Origin: Acidovorax sp. | GTDB taxonomy: Bacteria > Pseudomonadota > Gammaproteobacteria > Burkholderiales > Burkholderiaceae_C | Direction: 5' to 3' | NCBI RefSeq assembly: GCF_022763525.1 | Contig: NZ_JALEGG010000056.1 | Span: 1 to 38,963, forward strand | DNA: 38,963 nucleotides | In this document: piece by piece, positions 16,144 to 25,885 of the stretch | Position numbering within the stretch: position 1 is the stretch's first letter | How the letters are laid out: the number at the start of each line of letters is the position of its first letter | Notes under the pieces: model-generated | The model's input: the letters and a program-made list of their open reading frames with translations, nothing else | What the model was told of the DNA's origin: nothing | The model's database searches: none | Translations under genes and position numbers: made by a program

Positions 16144-16177
16144 GGCCGCCGGGCAACCGGCGGCCCTTTTTCTTTTT
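16144..16177 (+). terminator. intrinsic terminator of the amino-acid ABC operon
   Basis: The 9-bp stem GGCCGCCGG / CCGGCGGCC (16144-16165), with loop GCAA, is followed by CTTTTTCTTTTT. It is one of the clearest terminators in the window. It separates the ABC operon from the EamA gene that begins 13 bases later. Confidence 0.92.
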
Positions 16178-16190
16178 GGGAGAATTTCCG

Positions 16191-17087
16191 ATGCGTACTG
16201 AACGCTGGGGCCTGGCAGCCCTGTTGGCCGTCACGGTGGTGTGGGGCACCACCTTCCCCGCCATGAAGCTGCTCTCGGCCCACCTCGACGCACTGCAGAT
16301 CATCTGGCTGCGCTTCGTGATTGCGCTGGTGGTGCTCGCGCCACTGTGGCGCGGCATGCTGCGCCACGAGCGGCGCTGGGGCTGCGCCCTGGGCCTGCTG
16401 CTGTTCCTGGCGTTCTGGCTGCAGATTGAAGGGCTGGCGCGCACCAGCAGCAACCGCAACGCCTTCGTCACCGGGCTCAATGTGCTGGTGGTGCCGCTGA
16501 TCGCCATGGCCTTCCTCGGCCGGCGCTACGGCTGGCGGCTGTGGGCGGCCTGCGCCATGGCCTGCGCGGGCATGGCGCTGATGTTCCACGAGAACGAGCC
16601 CTGGAACCTGGGCGATACGCTGACGCTGGCGAGCACGGTGTTCTATGCGCTGTACATCCTGGCGCTGGAGGAATGCGCGCGCCGCACGGTCGCGCAGCCG
16701 CTGCGCGCCACGCGCATGGCCGCCGCGCAGGCCACGGTGATGGCGCTGGCCTCCACCGCGCTGCTGCTGGCGCAAGGTGGCGGCATGGACTGGCTGCAGT
16801 CCGTGGCCGACCTGCCCCTGGACGCCCTGCTGGCGCTGCTCTACCTGGGCCTGCTGGCCAGCGTGGTCGTCGTGACGCTGCAGGCCTGGGGCCAGCAGCG
16901 CGTGGATGCCATGCGCAGCGCCATCGTGTTCGGACTGGAGCCGGTGTTCGCAGCCCTCACGGCCTGGGTGCTGCTGGGCGAAAGCCTGGGCTGGGCGGGC
17001 GTCAGTGGCGCCGCCCTGATCGTGGCCGCGCTGGTGTTCAGCCAGATTCAGCCGGCGGCGCACACGGGCCGGACGCAACGGGCCTGA
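16191..17087 (+). CDS. EamA/DMT family transporter
   Basis: A 298-residue membrane protein with two EamA repeats and about ten transmembrane helices. The first half has VTVVWGTTFPAMKLL and NRNAFVTGLNVLVVPLIA. The second half ends with RSAIVFGLEPVFAALTAWVLLGE. DMT permeases export or exchange small metabolites such as amino acids; the substrate here is unknown. The ATG at 16191 follows GGGAGAA (16178-16184); an in-frame TTG at 16176 lies inside the terminator tail and is rejected. The strong terminator upstream argues for an independent promoter, perhaps overlapping the ABC operon end, or for read-through. Confidence 0.88.
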   Translation: MRTERWGLAALLAVTVVWGTTFPAMKLLSAHLDALQIIWLRFVIALVVLAPLWRGMLRHERRWGCALGLLLFLAFWLQIEGLARTSSNRNAFVTGLNVLVVPLIAMAFLGRRYGWRLWAACAMACAGMALMFHENEPWNLGDTLTLASTVFYALYILALEECARRTVAQPLRATRMAAAQATVMALASTALLLAQGGGMDWLQSVADLPLDALLALLYLGLLASVVVVTLQAWGQQRVDAMRSAIVFGLEPVFAALTAWVLLGESLGWAGVSGAALIVAALVFSQIQPAAHTGRTQRA

Positions 17088-17154
17088 CGCAACGCGCGAG
17101 ACACGCGGACACCAGGGGGATACTTCTTGAGCCGGCACCTTGGACGCCGGCATG

Positions 17155-17283
17155 CCCGTTCGGGCTGTACTTGTTGAAGCCTTGCGCGGCGCTTTCACAA
17201 GCCGCTTCCGAGCCGTTCCTGAGCTTGGCAGGGAGCGTCTGCAAAAGCACGCCCTGGCTTCGACAAGCTCAGCCTGAACGGCC
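17155..17283. repeat. cluster of REP-like arms
   Basis: Three arms of one motif lie here. Arm A (17155-17181) reads CCCGTTCGGGCTG then TTGTTGAAGCC. Arm B (17213-17231) reads CCGTTCCTGAGCTTG. Arm C (17257-17283), in opposite orientation, reads CTTCGACAAGCTCAGCC then TGAACGG. The inverted arrangement resembles REP/BIME sequences. It lies in the convergent gap between the EamA gene and mrdA. Confidence 0.6.
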
Positions 17284-17315
17284 CAGGGCCTGTCCGAGGC
17301 AGGCAGTCAATGCAT

Positions 17316-17372
17316 TCAAATCGGCTCTAGCGCTTATCCATCAAGCGCAAACAGCTATTCTTTATATAGCAA
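17316..17372. repeat. dispersed AGCGCTTG palindrome family, copy 3
   Basis: CTCTAGCGCTTATCCATC and AAGCGCAAACAGCTATT form the palindromic core, with ATTCAAATC on one edge and TATATAGCAA on the other. It ends one base from the mrdA stop codon (17374-17376). It may serve as the 3' boundary of the mre operon transcript. Confidence 0.8.
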
Positions 17373-17373
17373 T

Positions 17374-19314
17374 CTACGGTGCAGCCAACGGCACGTCCGC
17401 CGCCTTGCGCGGCTTGCCGATGGGTGCCGAGGCCAGGCCCTTCTGCACGGCGGCCAGGTCTTCCTCGCTCGGGTAGTCGCCCAGCAGCCAGTAGTCGAAC
17501 ACCCGGCGCGCAATGGGCGCCGCATGCGCGGCGCCAAAGCCGGCGTTCTCCACGATGGCGGCGATCACGATCGTCGGGTTTTCGGCGGGCGCGAAGGCGG
17601 CGTAAAGCGAATGGTCGCGCTGATGCTCTTCGAGCGCCTTGGCGTTGTACTTCACGTTCTGGCCCAGGCTCACGGCCTGCGCCGTGCCGGTCTTGCCGCC
17701 CGACGTGTAGGGCGCCCCGGCAAACACGCGCGTGCCGGTGCCGCCCTTGTTCACCGCCACCATGGCATTGCGCACGATGTCCACGTTCTTGGGCAGAAAA
17801 CCCAGGTTTTCGCCAGGGGGCTGCGTGATTTCGGTGATGGCGCCCGTGACCGCGTTCTTCACCGCCTTGGCCATGTGCGGCCGGTATCGGATGCCGCCAT
17901 TGGCCAGCGTGGCCTGTGCCAGCGCCAGCTGCAGCATCGTGAAGTTGTTGTAGCCCTGGCCAATGCCGAGCGACACGGTCTCCCCAGGGAACCAGCGCTT
18001 CATCTCCGGGCGCTTGTAGGCATTGCGCTTCCACTCGGTGCTGGGCAAGGTGCCGCGCACTTCGCCGTTGAGGTCGATGCCCGTGGACTGGCCAAAGCCC
18101 AGCGGCTTCATGAAGTCGTGGATGGTGTCCACGCCCATCTCCACCGCCAGCGAGTAGAAGTAGGTGTTGCTCGACTGCTGGATCGCGCGGTGCATGTCCA
18201 CGCCGCCCAGGCCGCCTTCGTGGCTGCGGAAGGTGTGGCCGCCAAAGGTGTAGAAGCCCGGGTCATTGATCACCAGGCTGGGCGAGCGCTTGCCCAGCTG
18301 CAGCGCGGCCAGGGCCATGAAAGGCTTGTAGGTGGAGCCGGGCGGGTAGGTTCCGCGCAGGGCCCGGTTCAGCAGGGGCTTGTCGATGGACTCGTTGAGC
18401 GCCGTCCAGTTCTCCACATCGATGCCTTCGACAAAGAGGTTCGGGTCGAACGTGGGTTTGCTGACCAGTGCCAGGATCTCGCCATTGCGCGGGTCGATGG
18501 CTACCAGCGCGCCGCGGCGGGTGCCGTACATGTCCTCGATGAGCTTTTGCAGCTTGATGTCGATGGACAGCATCACGCTGTCGCCCGGCGTGGCCGCGTG
18601 GCTGGAGAGCTTGCGCACCGCGCGCCCGCCGGCCGAGGTTTCCATCTGCTCGAAGCCCGTGGTGCCATGCAGCGCGGATTCAAAACTCTGCTCGATGCCC
18701 AGCTTGCCGATGTATTCGGTGCCGCGGTAATTGGCCTCGTCCTCGGAGTCCTGGATGCGCGCCTTCTCGGTCTGGTTGATGCGCCCGATGTAGCCGATGG
18801 CGTGGCTGGCCACCTCTCCCAGCGGGTAGTTGCGGAACAGCCGCGCCTTGATGTCCACGCCCGGAAACCGGTAGCGCTGGGCCGTGAAGCGCGCCACTTC
18901 CTGGTCGGTCAGCCGCGTGCGGATGGGCAGGGATTCGAAGTTGCGCGACTCTTCCATCAGCCGCTTGAAGCGGCGGCGGTCGCGGCTGTGGATCTCCACC
19001 ACCTGGGAAAGCTCGTCGATGGTGTCGTCCAGCACCCCGGCGCGCGAAGGCGTGATCTCCAGCGTGTAGGCCGAATAGTTGGTGGCCAGGACCACGCCGT
19101 TGCGGTCTAGGATGAGCCCCCGATTGGGAACGATGGGCACCACCGCCGTGCGGTTGCTCTCGGCCTGGGCCGCCAGGTCTTCGTGCCGCACCACTTGCAG
19201 GTAGACCAGCCGCGCGGCCACGAGGCAGAACGCCAGCAGTACGACGGCGCCGATGACCAGCGCCCGCACGCGAAAGCGCGAGGCGTCGGCCTCGCTGCTG
19301 CGCAGCTCAGTCAT
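17374..19314 (-). CDS. mrdA: penicillin-binding protein 2 (peptidoglycan DD-transpeptidase)
   Basis: A 646-residue class B penicillin-binding protein, the transpeptidase of the elongasome that makes side-wall peptidoglycan with RodA and MreBCD. A single N-terminal membrane anchor (ALVIGAVVLLAFCLVAARLVYLQ, from about residue 18) is followed by the PBP dimerisation region with IVPNRGLILDRNGVVLATN. The transpeptidase motifs are STYKP (active Ser near residue 326), SSN (QQSSNTYFY) and KTG (SGGKTGTAQ near 540). The length is typical. It is the last gene of mreB-mreC-mreD-mrdA here. RodA is not encoded next; the downstream gene is convergent and unrelated. Confidence 0.95.
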   Translation of the reverse strand: MTELRSSEADASRFRVRALVIGAVVLLAFCLVAARLVYLQVVRHEDLAAQAESNRTAVVPIVPNRGLILDRNGVVLATNYSAYTLEITPSRAGVLDDTIDELSQVVEIHSRDRRRFKRLMEESRNFESLPIRTRLTDQEVARFTAQRYRFPGVDIKARLFRNYPLGEVASHAIGYIGRINQTEKARIQDSEDEANYRGTEYIGKLGIEQSFESALHGTTGFEQMETSAGGRAVRKLSSHAATPGDSVMLSIDIKLQKLIEDMYGTRRGALVAIDPRNGEILALVSKPTFDPNLFVEGIDVENWTALNESIDKPLLNRALRGTYPPGSTYKPFMALAALQLGKRSPSLVINDPGFYTFGGHTFRSHEGGLGGVDMHRAIQQSSNTYFYSLAVEMGVDTIHDFMKPLGFGQSTGIDLNGEVRGTLPSTEWKRNAYKRPEMKRWFPGETVSLGIGQGYNNFTMLQLALAQATLANGGIRYRPHMAKAVKNAVTGAITEITQPPGENLGFLPKNVDIVRNAMVAVNKGGTGTRVFAGAPYTSGGKTGTAQAVSLGQNVKYNAKALEEHQRDHSLYAAFAPAENPTIVIAAIVENAGFGAAHAAPIARRVFDYWLLGDYPSEEDLAAVQKGLASAPIGKPRKAADVPLAAP

Positions 19315-19407
19315 TCGGGCACCTCATCACCTCGCGTTCGCCTGTCATCGGCGATACCGGCACGCGCCCAGCAACGGCAGCCGCGCCAGGGCCGCCAAGC
19401 CGCGCAG

Positions 19408-19497
19408 GCGGCGCTTCGCTCGCGTGCGCTGGCTGCGTCCCCCTTCCCGGCGAAGCCGAGCGAAGGGGAAAGGCTCGAAGCGACTCAGGGGCAAGCA
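19408..19497 (-). repeat. stop-codon-proximal hairpin repeat, family B copy 2
   Basis: Read on the minus strand, eight bases after the mreD TAG, it gives CCCCTGAGTCGCTTCGAGCC, then CCCCTTCGCTCGGCTTCGCCG, GAAGGGGGACGC and AGCCAGCGCACGCGAGCG. This is a degenerate version of the copy at 6869, in the same orientation. It occupies half of the 185-base mreD-mrdA gap. Confidence 0.65.
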
Positions 19498-19499
19498 TG

Positions 19500-20018
19500 C
19501 TAGAGCGGCCGGTTCTGGTCGCTGTCGGGCGGCCGGCGCTGCGGTGCCAGCAGCACCCAGCTGGCCAGAGGCCACAGCAGCGCTTCGATCAGCGGCGCGA
19601 GGAAGCTCCAAAGCCCCGGAAAGATGCCTCCAGAGACCATGCGCAGCAGGAGCTCGGTCGCGTGGGCCAGCGCAAACAGCGGCAGCACCTGCAGGGCCTG
19701 CGACGGCACGCTGAACCACAGCAGGCGGCGGTGGATTGCAATGGCACCGAACGACAGCACGGTGTACGCCAGCGCATGCTGGCCCAGCAGCGCCGACTGG
19801 CTTACATCCATGCACAGGCCCAGCAGGAACGCAACGCCCATGCCGATGCGCAGGGGCTGGTGCACGCCCCAGAAAACCAGCAGCACCATCAGCACATCCG
19901 GCATCCAGACCACGCGGCCCAGCGGCAGGAGGTTGATGGCCAGGCCCGCCGCCAGGCTGGCGACGATGAACACCGGATTGACCGGCAGCAGCAGCGGCTC
20001 GCCGCGCGGCATGATCAT
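19500..20018 (-). CDS. mreD: rod shape-determining protein MreD
   Basis: A 172-residue membrane protein of the elongasome. Five or six hydrophobic segments (VNPVFIVASLAAGLAINLLP, VWMPDVLMVLLVFWGV, RIGMGVAFLLGLCMDV and others) match MreD, including the LGLCMDVSQSALLGQHAL pattern. It lies between mreC and mrdA and scaffolds MreC and PBP2 at the membrane. The start at 20018 is fixed by AAAGGAGG six bases upstream. The frame stays open for a further 126 codons, but those residues are antisense-like, overlap mreC and are rejected. Confidence 0.9.
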   Translation of the reverse strand: MIMPRGEPLLLPVNPVFIVASLAAGLAINLLPLGRVVWMPDVLMVLLVFWGVHQPLRIGMGVAFLLGLCMDVSQSALLGQHALAYTVLSFGAIAIHRRLLWFSVPSQALQVLPLFALAHATELLLRMVSGGIFPGLWSFLAPLIEALLWPLASWVLLAPQRRPPDSDQNRPL

Positions 20019-20079
20019 CGCGGGCCTCCTTTCGGGCGCTGCCAGCCGCAGCCCGCCATGTGCTTCGTCAGCAGGGGCA

Positions 20080-21006
20080 TCATCCCTTGCGCCCTCCGCG
20101 TTTGACCGGCACGGGGTGGGCCGGCTCGGGCCGGGGCAGCGACGCGTTTTCAGGCAGGGGCTGGAGCACCACCACGTGGCGCGCGCCCTGCACCTGCGCC
20201 AGCGGCTTGCAATACACCCGCGCGAACGCCGAGTCGGCGCGGCGCTCCACCCGCACCACACGGGCCACGGGCAGGCCGGAGGGGTAGAGCCCGTCCACGC
20301 CACTGGTGGTGAGGAGGTCGTCCTCGCGCACGTCGGCATTGGCTGGCATGAAGCGGAGTTCCATGCCGCCGTCATGCCCGGCCACGGGATCGCCATAGGC
20401 GACGCCCCGCGCGCCAGTACGCACGTTCAGCACCGGGATGGCTTGGTCGCGGTCCACCAGCAGCGTGACCTCGCTCACCAGCGGGAACACGCGCGTGACC
20501 TGGCCCAGCACGCCCGCTTCGTCCATCACGGGTGCACCCAGCACCACGCCGCCCATCTGCCCCCGGTCCACCACCACGCGGCGCGTGTAGGGGTCGGCCG
20601 TGTCGTAGATCACCTCCGCCGCCTGGGCCGGGGTTTCCAGGCGATCGCGCAGCGCCAGCAGCTGGCGCAGGCGGCCGTTCTCCAGGGCCAGCTGCTCCGC
20701 CTGGTTGGCCCGCTGGCCCATCTCGGTCATCTTTTTGCGGGCGGTGTCCAGGTCATCCTGCGCCGCTTTCAACGACTGAAAGTAGCCCGCGCCATGGCTG
20801 GCAAATTCCACGGGTTGAAGCATCAGCCATTGCACGGGGTACAGCACGGTACCCACCGCCTGGCGCACCGGCCCGGTCAGCTTGAAGCGTGCATCGGCCA
20901 CCATGAGGAACAGCGCCAGCGCGCTGTAGACGGCCAAACGCGACAGGGCCGAAGGGCCCTGTTTGAAGAAAGGAGGAGCGCTGCGCTCCAGCGTACCCAG
21001 CGGCAT
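20080..21006 (-). CDS. mreC: rod shape-determining protein MreC
   Basis: A 308-residue bitopic protein. The transmembrane helix (RLAVYSALALFLMVADARF, about residues 24-42) is followed by a coiled coil (KAAQDDLDTARKKMTEMGQ to RLRQLLALRDRL, about 80-120). The two-lobed beta domain contains DPYTRRVVVDRGQMGGV, VMDEAGVLGQV and a typical LLTTSGVDGLYPSGLPVA. It links MreB filaments to PBP2. A basic Pro-rich tail (PAHPVPVKRGGRKG) ends the protein. A 170-base gap containing family B copy 3 separates it from mreB; a 61-base gap separates it from mreD. Confidence 0.93.
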   Translation of the reverse strand: MPLGTLERSAPPFFKQGPSALSRLAVYSALALFLMVADARFKLTGPVRQAVGTVLYPVQWLMLQPVEFASHGAGYFQSLKAAQDDLDTARKKMTEMGQRANQAEQLALENGRLRQLLALRDRLETPAQAAEVIYDTADPYTRRVVVDRGQMGGVVLGAPVMDEAGVLGQVTRVFPLVSEVTLLVDRDQAIPVLNVRTGARGVAYGDPVAGHDGGMELRFMPANADVREDDLLTTSGVDGLYPSGLPVARVVRVERRADSAFARVYCKPLAQVQGARHVVVLQPLPENASLPRPEPAHPVPVKRGGRKG

Positions 21007-21130
21007 GTCAGTGATTCAAGCGCTTCGCGCTACCCGCTGCTAAAAAACTGGCGCGGCCCAGACCAGGGCACCCGTGGGACTGGCTCTGCCAGGCCACCGG
21101 GTGCGTCCCATCGCCCGCAGCGTGCAACGC

Positions 21131-21170
21131 CGCGAGAGCGGGGGGAAGCCGCGAAGCGGCTCAGGGGGGT
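21131..21170 (-). repeat. stop-codon-proximal hairpin repeat, family B copy 3
   Basis: Read on the minus strand, seven bases after the mreB TGA, it gives CCCCCCTGAGCCGCTTCGCG, GCTTCCCCCC. AGCCGC and GCGGCT form a perfect 6-bp stem around TTC. It is a short copy lacking the second half of the repeat. Confidence 0.7.
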
Positions 21171-21176
21171 GACACA

Positions 21177-22220
<1,044 letters not shown>

Positions 22221-22339
22221 TCAAAAGTCCTCTCAGGCACGGCATGCACGTCGGCCTGCCATCGCCGGGTATTCAGGGGTGTTTATTGGCTTTTTTCACG
22301 CAATTGACTCCCATTTCGAGAGCCTTGCGGCAAAGCCGG

Positions 22340-22345
22340 GATAAT
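22340..22345 (+). promoter_or_regulatory. possible -10 element of the gatCAB operon
   Basis: GATAAT lies about 80 bases upstream of the gatC ATG. TTCGAG at a 19-base spacing is a weak -35. A second AT-rich motif, TAGATT, lies nine bases before the ATG. No Shine-Dalgarno is visible upstream of gatC, whose leader ends TTTTCCTCCCT. Confidence 0.4.
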
Positions 22346-22425
22346 ACCCCATCCCCTGTGAATAACTCCCCCCGGCGCGGGCCGGATCGCAGCTTTACTT
22401 CTGGTTTCTCTAGATTTTCCTCCCT

Positions 22426-22725
22426 ATGGCACTGACCCCCCAGGACATCGGCCGCATTGCCAACTTGGCGCGGCTTGAACTGACCGCAACAGAAAGTGAG
22501 CGCATGCTCACTCAACTCAACGGTTTCTTTGACATCGTGGAAAAGATGCGGGCTGTGGATACCTCGGGCGTCACGCCCCTGGCCCACCCCGTGGCCGCCA
22601 TCCAGGACGTGGCCCTGCGGCTGCGCGAGGACGTGGCCAGCGAGCCCAACCAGCGCGAGGCCAACCAGCAAAGCGCCCCCGCTGTCGAACGAGGTTTGTT
22701 CCTCGTGCCCAAAGTGATCGAGTAA
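22426..22725 (+). CDS. gatC: aspartyl/glutamyl-tRNA amidotransferase subunit C
   Basis: A 99-residue small subunit of the GatCAB amidotransferase, which converts misacylated Glu-tRNA(Gln) or Asp-tRNA(Asn) to the amide form. The N-terminal pattern [19 protein letters not shown] (positions ~2-20) and the later GVTPLAHPV and LREDV are characteristic, as is the C-terminal [10 protein letters not shown]. GatC wraps around GatA and stabilises the complex. It is 21 bases upstream of gatA and is the first gene of the operon. Its ATG lacks a recognisable Shine-Dalgarno. Confidence 0.95.
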   Translation: MALTPQDIGRIANLARLELTATESERMLTQLNGFFDIVEKMRAVDTSGVTPLAHPVAAIQDVALRLREDVASEPNQREANQQSAPAVERGLFLVPKVIE

Positions 22726-22746
22726 GTAAGAACTGACTTCCGCCGC

Positions 22747-24234
22747 ATGACTTCCACCGCATTGCACGACCTGGGCGTGGCCCAACTGGCCGCCGAACTG
22801 CGCGAGCGCCGCGTCTCGGCCGTCGAGGCCGCCCAGCATTTCCTGGGCCGCGCCCAAGCCCATCAGCACCTGGGCGCCTACGTGGCCGTGAACCCCGAGA
22901 TCACCCTGGCGCAGGCCCGCGCGCAGGACGCCGCCATCGCCGCCGGCACCGCCGGCCCGCTCGCGGGCGTGCCCATTGCCCACAAGGACATCTTCGTCAC
23001 CCAAGGCTTTCCCAGCACGGCGGGATCGAAGATGCTGGCGGGCTACCAGTCGCCCTTTGACGCCACCGTGGTCACCAAGCTGGCCGAGGCCGGGGCCGTG
23101 ACGCTGGGCAAGCTCAACTGCGACGAGTTCGCGATGGGCTCGTCCAACGAAAACTCCGCCGTGGCCCCGGTGGGCTTTGACGCCCCCGCCCCCGTGCGCA
23201 ACCCCTGGGACACGGGCCGCATCCCCGGCGGCTCATCGGGCGGCAGCGCCGTGGCCGTGGCCGCGCGCCTGGCCCCCGCCGTCACCGGCACGGACACGGG
23301 TGGCTCCATCCGCCAGCCCGCGTCGTTCTGCGGCGTGACCGGCATCAAGCCCACCTACGGCCGCGCCAGCCGCTACGGCATGATCGCGTTCGCCTCCAGC
23401 CTGGACCAGGCCGGCCCCATGGCCCGCAGCGCCGAAGACTGCGCGCTGCTGCTGTCCGCCATGTGCGGCCCCGACCCCGACGGCGATTCGACATCGCTCG
23501 ACGTGCCTGCAGAAGATTTCAGCGCCAAGCTGAACGACAGCATCGACGGCCTGCGCATCGGCGTCCCCGCCGAGTTCTTTGGCGAAGGCCTGGCGCCCGA
23601 TGTGCGCGCGGCCGTGGAGGGCGCGCTCAAGGAATACGAAAAGCTCGGCGCCAAGCTCGTGCCCATCAGCCTGCCGCGCACGGAGCTGTCCATTCCGGTG
23701 TACTACATCATTGCGCCCGCCGAGGCGTCGTCCAACCTCAGCCGCTTCGATGGCGTGAAGTTCGGCCACCGCGCCAAGGACTACGCCGACTTGATTGACA
23801 TGTACAAGAAGACCCGCGCCGAAGGCTTTGGCGACGAGGTCAAGCGCCGCATCATGATTGGCGCCTACGTGCTGAGTCACGGCTACTACGACGCCTACTA
23901 CCTGCAGGCCCAGAAGATCCGCCGCATGATTGCCGACGACTTCCAGAACGCCTTCAAGGATTGCGACCTGATCGCCGGCCCCGTGGCCCCCACCGTGGCC
24001 TGGAAGCTAGGCGACCACGGCAACGACCCACTGGCCGACTACCTGGCCGACATCTTCACCCTGCCCGGCTCGCTGGCCGGCCTGCCCGGCATGAGCGTGC
24101 CCGCGGGCTTTGGCGAAGGCGGCATGCCCGTGGGCCTGCAGCTGCTTGGCAACTACTTCCAGGAAAGCCGGTTGCTGAACGCCGCACACCGCCTGCAGCA
24201 GGCCACCGACTTCCACCTGCGGTCTCCGCTCTGA
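22747..24234 (+). CDS. gatA: aspartyl/glutamyl-tRNA amidotransferase subunit A
   Basis: A 495-residue amidase-signature enzyme that releases ammonia from glutamine for tRNA-dependent amidation. The Ser-cisSer-Lys triad is visible: Lys in [14 protein letters not shown] (about residue 80), the middle Ser in [14 protein letters not shown] (about 160), and the nucleophile in [14 protein letters not shown] (about 185). The [17 protein letters not shown] stretch that follows is typical. The length is canonical. It is encoded between gatC and gatB on the same strand; a 109-base gap to gatB is filled by a repeat element. Confidence 0.96.
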   Translation: MTSTALHDLGVAQLAAELRERRVSAVEAAQHFLGRAQAHQHLGAYVAVNPEITLAQARAQDAAIAAGTAGPLAGVPIAHKDIFVTQGFPSTAGSKMLAGYQSPFDATVVTKLAEAGAVTLGKLNCDEFAMGSSNENSAVAPVGFDAPAPVRNPWDTGRIPGGSSGGSAVAVAARLAPAVTGTDTGGSIRQPASFCGVTGIKPTYGRASRYGMIAFASSLDQAGPMARSAEDCALLLSAMCGPDPDGDSTSLDVPAEDFSAKLNDSIDGLRIGVPAEFFGEGLAPDVRAAVEGALKEYEKLGAKLVPISLPRTELSIPVYYIIAPAEASSNLSRFDGVKFGHRAKDYADLIDMYKKTRAEGFGDEVKRRIMIGAYVLSHGYYDAYYLQAQKIRRMIADDFQNAFKDCDLIAGPVAPTVAWKLGDHGNDPLADYLADIFTLPGSLAGLPGMSVPAGFGEGGMPVGLQLLGNYFQESRLLNAAHRLQQATDFHLRSPL

Positions 24235-24330
24235 AAAACATAGCTGCCAGCGCTTGATTCCAAAGGGTTTCAGGCCAAAATCATCTGAAACACCCGCCTG
24301 ACAAGCGCTAGCAGCTCCTTATTTGATAGC
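24235..24330. repeat. dispersed AGCGCTTG palindrome family, copy 4 (split)
   Basis: The left arm AGCTGCCAGCGCTTGATTC and the right arm GACAAGCGCTAGCAGCT are separated by about 40 bases that carry a hairpin of their own (GGGTTTCAG with CTGAAACACCC). The edges are AAAAACA and TTTGATAG. It starts one base after the gatA stop and ends just before the gatB ribosome-binding site. Confidence 0.8.
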
Positions 24331-24343
24331 CAAGGACAGATCC

Positions 24344-25792
24344 ATGTCTGCCAAACTCATTCACGGCTACGAAGTCGTCATCGGTTTCGAGACCCACGCC
24401 CAGCTCGCCACCAAGAGCAAAATCTTCAGCCGCGCCAGCACCGCGTTTGGCGCCGAGCCCAACACGCAAGCCTGCGCCGTGGACCTGGCCCTGCCCGGTA
24501 CGCTGCCCGTGATGAACCGCGAAGCCGTGGCCTGCGCCATTCGCCTCGGCCTGGCACTGGGCTCGCACGTCGCGCCGCGCAGCATCTTTGCGCGCAAGAA
24601 CTACTTCTACCCCGACCTGCCCAAGGGCTACCAGATCAGCCAGTTCGAGATCCCGGTGGTGCAGGGCGGCGAGGTGTCGTTCTACCTGGGCGACGAGAAG
24701 AAGACCGTGCGCCTGGTGCGCGCCCACCTCGAGGAAGACGCAGGTAAATCGCTGCACGAGGACTTCATCGGCCAGTCCGGCATCGACCTGAACCGCGCCG
24801 GCACGCCCCTCTTGGAGATCGTGACCGAGCCCGACATCCGCAGCAGCGAAGAAGCCGTGGCCTACGCCAAGGAACTGCACAAGATCGTGACCTGGATCGG
24901 CATCTGCGACGGCAACATGCAGGAGGGCAGCTTCCGCTGCGACGCCAACGTGTCCGTGCGCAAGCCCGGCGCGCCGCTGGGCACGCGCCGCGAGATCAAG
25001 AACCTGAACTCGTTCAAGTTCATGCAGCAGGCGATCGACTACGAGATCCGCTGGCAGATCGAGCAGATCGAGGACGGCCACGCCATCCAGCAGGCCACCG
25101 TGCTGTTTGACCCGGACACCGGCGAGACGCGCGCCATGCGCACCAAGGAAGACGCGGCCGACTACCGCTATTTCCCCGATCCCGATCTGCCGCCGCTGGT
25201 GATCGCGCCCGACTGGATCGAGCGCGAGCGCTCCCAGATGCCCGAGCTGCCCCGCGCCATGGCCGCGCGCTTCGTGGCCGACTACGGCCTGCCCGAGTAC
25301 GACGCCACCACGCTCACGCAGAGCAAGGCGATGGCGGCTTACTTTGAGGCCGCCGCCAAAGCCTGCAGCCAGCCCAAGCTGGCCAGCAACTGGATCATGG
25401 GCGAGGTCTCGCGCCGCCTGAACACGGCGGAGATCGGCGTCGAGCAAGCCCCCGTATCCTCGGCCCAACTGGCTGCGCTCATCGGCCGGATTGCCGATGG
25501 CACGATCTCCAACAACGCTGCCAAGCAAGTGTTCGACGCGTTGTGGACCGGTGAAGGCACTGAGGTGGATGCCATCATCGAAGCCAAGGGCCTCAAGCAG
25601 ATGAACGACTCCGGCGCGCTGGAAAAGATCATCGACGAGGTCATTACCGCCAACCCCGACAACGTGGCCCAGTTCAAGGCCGGCAAGGACAAGGCGTTCA
25701 ACGCGCTGGTGGGGCAGATCATGAAGGCCAGCAAGGGCAAGGCCAATCCGCAGCAGGTCAACGATCTGCTGCGCGCCAAGCTCGCAGGTTGA
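24344..25792 (+). CDS. gatB: aspartyl/glutamyl-tRNA amidotransferase subunit B
   Basis: A 482-residue subunit that binds the misacylated tRNA, activates its carboxylate by phosphorylation and accepts ammonia from GatA. The N-terminal [20 protein letters not shown] contains the family signature, and [13 protein letters not shown] and [13 protein letters not shown] are also diagnostic. The C-terminal YqeY-like tail ([35 protein letters not shown]) completes the domain set. The ATG at 24344 follows AAGGACAG. An in-frame TTG at 24323 falls in the repeat and is rejected. The operon ends at the bidirectional terminator 35 bases downstream. Confidence 0.96.
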   Translation: MSAKLIHGYEVVIGFETHAQLATKSKIFSRASTAFGAEPNTQACAVDLALPGTLPVMNREAVACAIRLGLALGSHVAPRSIFARKNYFYPDLPKGYQISQFEIPVVQGGEVSFYLGDEKKTVRLVRAHLEEDAGKSLHEDFIGQSGIDLNRAGTPLLEIVTEPDIRSSEEAVAYAKELHKIVTWIGICDGNMQEGSFRCDANVSVRKPGAPLGTRREIKNLNSFKFMQQAIDYEIRWQIEQIEDGHAIQQATVLFDPDTGETRAMRTKEDAADYRYFPDPDLPPLVIAPDWIERERSQMPELPRAMAARFVADYGLPEYDATTLTQSKAMAAYFEAAAKACSQPKLASNWIMGEVSRRLNTAEIGVEQAPVSSAQLAALIGRIADGTISNNAAKQVFDALWTGEGTEVDAIIEAKGLKQMNDSGALEKIIDEVITANPDNVAQFKAGKDKAFNALVGQIMKASKGKANPQQVNDLLRAKLAG

Positions 25793-25827
25793 TCACACAG
25801 CGACGATCACCAGGCGCTGGTTGCGCC

Positions 25828-25867
25828 ATGAAACACAAAGGGGCCGAAAGGCCCCTTTGTGTTTCAT
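25828..25867. terminator. bidirectional terminator between gatB and the DUF4124 gene
   Basis: A perfect 18-bp stem (25828-25845 with 25850-25867) is capped by a GAAA tetraloop. The lower stem is AAACACAAAG on one side and CTTTGTGTTT on the other. It can therefore stop both the plus-strand gat operon and the convergent minus-strand pyrE-DUF4124 transcript. Confidence 0.9.
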
Positions 25868-25885
25868 GGATCAAATCGATCCGCC

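Noticed and set aside
20019..20396. An N-terminal extension of mreD by 126 codons
   Set aside because: It overlaps mreC in another frame, and a perfect AAAGGAGG fixes the start at 20018.
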